The position numbers and the translations under genes are program-made. Below are positions 5,506 through 7,120 of a stretch of 7,120 nucleotides of DNA, piece after piece; positions within the stretch are counted from its first letter, which is position 1, and each line of letters opens with the position of its first letter. Under the pieces are notes generated by a model that saw only the letters and a list, made by a program, of their open reading frames with translations, was not told the DNA's origin and searched no databases. This DNA is from an uncultured Clostridia bacterium (GTDB lineage Bacteria > Bacillota > Clostridia > TANB77 > CAG-508), in assembly GCA_948585895.1 (NCBI GenBank), contig CAPBNZ010000050.1, positions 6,447 to 13,566 of the forward strand, given 5' to 3'.

Positions 5506-7035
5506 ATGAAAAATCCAATTAATACCAATAAATATTATAAACCAAAACAATTAAAATTACCACTAGAAATTGAAAAAATTATAGAAATTTCTGATCCAGT
5601 ATATAGTTTTTGTGAAGTTGTTGATTATATTGACCTAAATTCATATTTTGTAAAGGAAGGTTACAAAACAGGTCGTCCAAGATATAATCGTACGAATTTG
5701 CTTAAAATTATATTATTCTCATTTATGGAAAATGGATATTTATCTTTGAGAGGCATTGAAAAGTCATGTAAAACAGATATTAGATATATGTACTTATTAG
5801 ATGATATGGATGCTCCTTCTTTTGCTACTATTGGAAATTTTATTAGAAAAGATTTGACTGATACCATAGAAAATATATTTATTGAAATAAATAAGATTAT
5901 TTTTGAAAAAGAAAATGTAGATTTAGAACATACCTATATTGATGGAACAAAAATAGAAGCAAATGCAAATAAATATACTTGGGTATGGAAAAAATCATGT
6001 ATAACCAATAGAGATAAAGTGTTTAATAAGCTTACTGAATTAATTGAAAAAATAAATAAAAATGAATTAATGTTATTTGGAATAAAATTTGAAACAAGAA
6101 CAGAATATGCTATTGAATATGTTGAAGAAATACTTGAAAAATATAAAGAAATATTAAATATAGATGAAAATAAATTTGTTTATGGAAAAGGAAAAAGAAA
6201 AACCAATATTCAAAGAAATTATGAGAAAATAAAAGAGTATAAAGAACGATTAGAAACTTATGCTAAACATATCGAGATTTGTGGTGAAAAACGAGGAAGT
6301 TATTCAAAAACAGATAAAAGTGCTACATTTATGAGAATAAAAACAGACTATATGGGAAATGACCAATTACTACCAGCATATAACCTTCAAATAGCTGTAT
6401 GTGAGGAATATATAGGAGCATTAGATGTTAAACAATATGCTTCAGATATGGACTGCTTTATACCATTAATGGAGAAATTTAATCAGATATATGGAAAATA
6501 TCCAAAATATCCAATAGCAGATGCAGGATATGGTTCATATAATAATTATTTATATTGTGAACAACATGGAATGGAAAAGTTTATGAAATTTACTATGTTT
6601 GAGAAAGAAACTAAAAATGAAAAATATAGAAATAATCCATATAGAGCAGTTAATTTTAAGAAAGATATAGAAGGAAATATAGTATGTCCAAATGGAAGAA
6701 AGTTCAAATTTAAACAAGAGCAACATGTAAGGGGAAATAAATATGGGCGAACAGAAGAAGTATATGAATGTGAGAGTTGTGAAAATTGCTCGCACAAGCA
6801 AGAATGTTGTCCAAAAGCAAAAAATAATAGAACAATAAGATTAAATCGAGAATTAACATCAATACATAAAGAAGTATTAGGTAACCTAAACTCAATCCAT
6901 GGAGCATTACTTTGTATGAATCGTAGTATTCAAGCGGAAGGAACATTTGGAATAATAAAAAGTGATAAATCATATAAGAGGCTAAGAAGAAAAGGATTAG
7001 AAAATGTTCAATTAGAATTTTTGTTAGTTGCATGA
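5506..7035 (+). CDS. IS1182-family DDE transposase, probably truncated at the C-terminus
   Basis: This 509-residue protein should catalyse excision and insertion of its element. Residues ~40-120 form the N-terminal DNA-binding/InsH-like region (GRPRYNRTNLLKIILFSF, SLRGIEKSCKTDIRYMYLL, then APSFATIGNFIRK). Catalytic residues can be placed at D146 (YIDGTKIEANANKY), D339 (ADAGYGSYNNY) and E478 (IQAEGTFGIIK). The segment ATFMRIKTDYMGNDQLLPAYNLQIA between the Asp residues is typical of the family. Cys 422, 425, 428, 434 and 435 form the zinc-finger-like cluster common before the last Glu in this family. The start at 5506 is set by the leaderless promoter; no upstream in-frame alternative is better supported. 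The TGA at 7033 falls where family members normally continue, and the next 18 codons look like the missing tail, so the protein is probably shortened and may be impaired. Confidence -1.
   Translation: MKNPINTNKYYKPKQLKLPLEIEKIIEISDPVYSFCEVVDYIDLNSYFVKEGYKTGRPRYNRTNLLKIILFSFMENGYLSLRGIEKSCKTDIRYMYLLDDMDAPSFATIGNFIRKDLTDTIENIFIEINKIIFEKENVDLEHTYIDGTKIEANANKYTWVWKKSCITNRDKVFNKLTELIEKINKNELMLFGIKFETRTEYAIEYVEEILEKYKEILNIDENKFVYGKGKRKTNIQRNYEKIKEYKERLETYAKHIEICGEKRGSYSKTDKSATFMRIKTDYMGNDQLLPAYNLQIAVCEEYIGALDVKQYASDMDCFIPLMEKFNQIYGKYPKYPIADAGYGSYNNYLYCEQHGMEKFMKFTMFEKETKNEKYRNNPYRAVNFKKDIEGNIVCPNGRKFKFKQEQHVRGNKYGRTEEVYECESCENCSHKQECCPKAKNNRTIRLNRELTSIHKEVLGNLNSIHGALLCMNRSIQAEGTFGIIKSDKSYKRLRRKGLENVQLEFLLVA
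6769..6810 (+). other. Cysteine cluster in the transposase
   Basis: Codons read CESCENCSHKQECC, i.e. C-x2-C-x2-C-x5-CC. Comparable clusters are usual in IS1182 transposases between the second Asp and the catalytic Glu and probably bind zinc. The motif is seen directly; metal binding is inferred. Confidence -1.
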
Positions 7036-7092
7036 GGTTACAATTTATATAAATATCATAATAAAAAGAATAGATTGCAAAAATGTGCTTAA
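7036..7092 (+). pseudogene. In-frame tail of the transposase downstream of a TGA stop
   Basis: After the TGA at 7033-7035 the same frame continues GYNLYKYHNKKNRLQKCA and stops at TAA (7090-7092). Following EFLLVA, a segment like (I/x)GYNLYKYHNKK is what IS1182-type proteins have at their C-terminus. This looks like coding sequence cut off by a point nonsense change, giving a restored length of 528 residues. The last 28 bases of the window (7093-7120) show nothing recognisable. Confidence -1.
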
Positions 7093-7120
7093 GATTCAAA
7101 TATTGAAGTTACATAATACA

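Larger units (their letters stand above)
5455..5552 (+). repeat. Direct repeat copy B of the transposase promoter/start region
   Basis: This is the second copy of the duplicated unit; it carries the functional promoter and runs into the intact transposase frame. The homology with copy A ends just after the KPKQ codons, where copy A has TAA and copy B continues with TTA. Confidence -1.
5296..7120 (+). mobile_element. IS1182-family insertion sequence, right end outside window
   Basis: The element is defined by the IS1182-type transposase and its duplicated promoter region. A plausible left end starts at GGGGCTGTAAAAAAAG (5296), 32 bases after the protease stop codon. GGGxCTGT-like tips are familiar from such elements, but no matching inverted repeat can be seen because the sequence ends before the right end. 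The left boundary is therefore tentative and could lie anywhere between about 5265 and 5357. The insertion appears to have spared the upstream gene's C-terminus. Confidence -1.

Noticed and set aside
7033..7035. TGA read as Trp (mycoplasma-type code) or selenocysteine
   Set aside because: Trp is TGG throughout both genes, no TGA occurs inside the 1753-codon frame, and no selenocysteine context is expected in a transposase tail. A nonsense change is simpler.
6546..7099. Minus-strand open frames opposite the transposase
   Set aside because: The hydrophobic, Phe/Leu/Ile-rich products are the expected antisense of A-rich codons; the plus strand has a clear transposase with catalytic residues.
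1..7120. A single new system joining the protease and the transposase
   Set aside because: The terminator, the separate promoter and the candidate IS end between them indicate independent units; the transposase is an ordinary IS1182-type enzyme.

Overview
The window is strongly AT-rich. It carries two plus-strand coding regions separated by about 240 bases. Codon choice is typical of a low-GC Bacillota or related gut-type bacterium: AGA for Arg, TTA for Leu, ATA for Ile, and TGG (never TGA) for Trp inside long frames. The protein families fit the same picture: an M26-like surface or secreted zinc protease with GLUG repeats, and an IS1182-type transposase. A host-associated lifestyle is inferred from the protease family. 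Nothing in the window fixes the species.

Bases 1-5264 are the 3' part of one very large gene, open from the left edge (frame begins at base 3, 1753 residues visible). The first ~260 residues look like the C-terminal catalytic domain of an M26 (IgA1-protease / Zmp type) metallopeptidase, with an HETGH zinc motif at 153-167. The rest is four consecutive units of about 345-348 residues. Each resembles the M26 N-terminal region with GLUG motifs, which probably forms a beta-helix. Units 2 and 3 are close paralogues; unit 4 keeps the architecture but has lost the GLUG consensus. No LPXTG or C-terminal membrane anchor is visible, so any anchor or signal peptide must lie upstream of the window.

Bases 5265-5505 hold no gene, but they hold several other features. 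There is a candidate IS left end (from about 5296), a strong symmetrical terminator hairpin (5319-5350), and a direct duplication (about 98 bp period) of the transposase promoter and start region. Each copy has TTGAAA-N16-TATAAT with an extended -10, an inverted repeat whose loop overlaps the -35 box, and an ATG only 6 bases after the -10, so the transcript should be leaderless. The first copy leads into a 15-codon abortive version of the transposase start; the second drives the real transposase.

Bases 5506-7035 encode an IS1182-family DDE transposase with all three catalytic acidic residues and a Cys cluster. It ends at a TGA that appears premature, because the same frame continues for 18 more plausible family-like codons. 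The right end of the element is outside the window. The two modules are best read as an accessory surface protease gene followed by an inserted IS element, not as one functional system.
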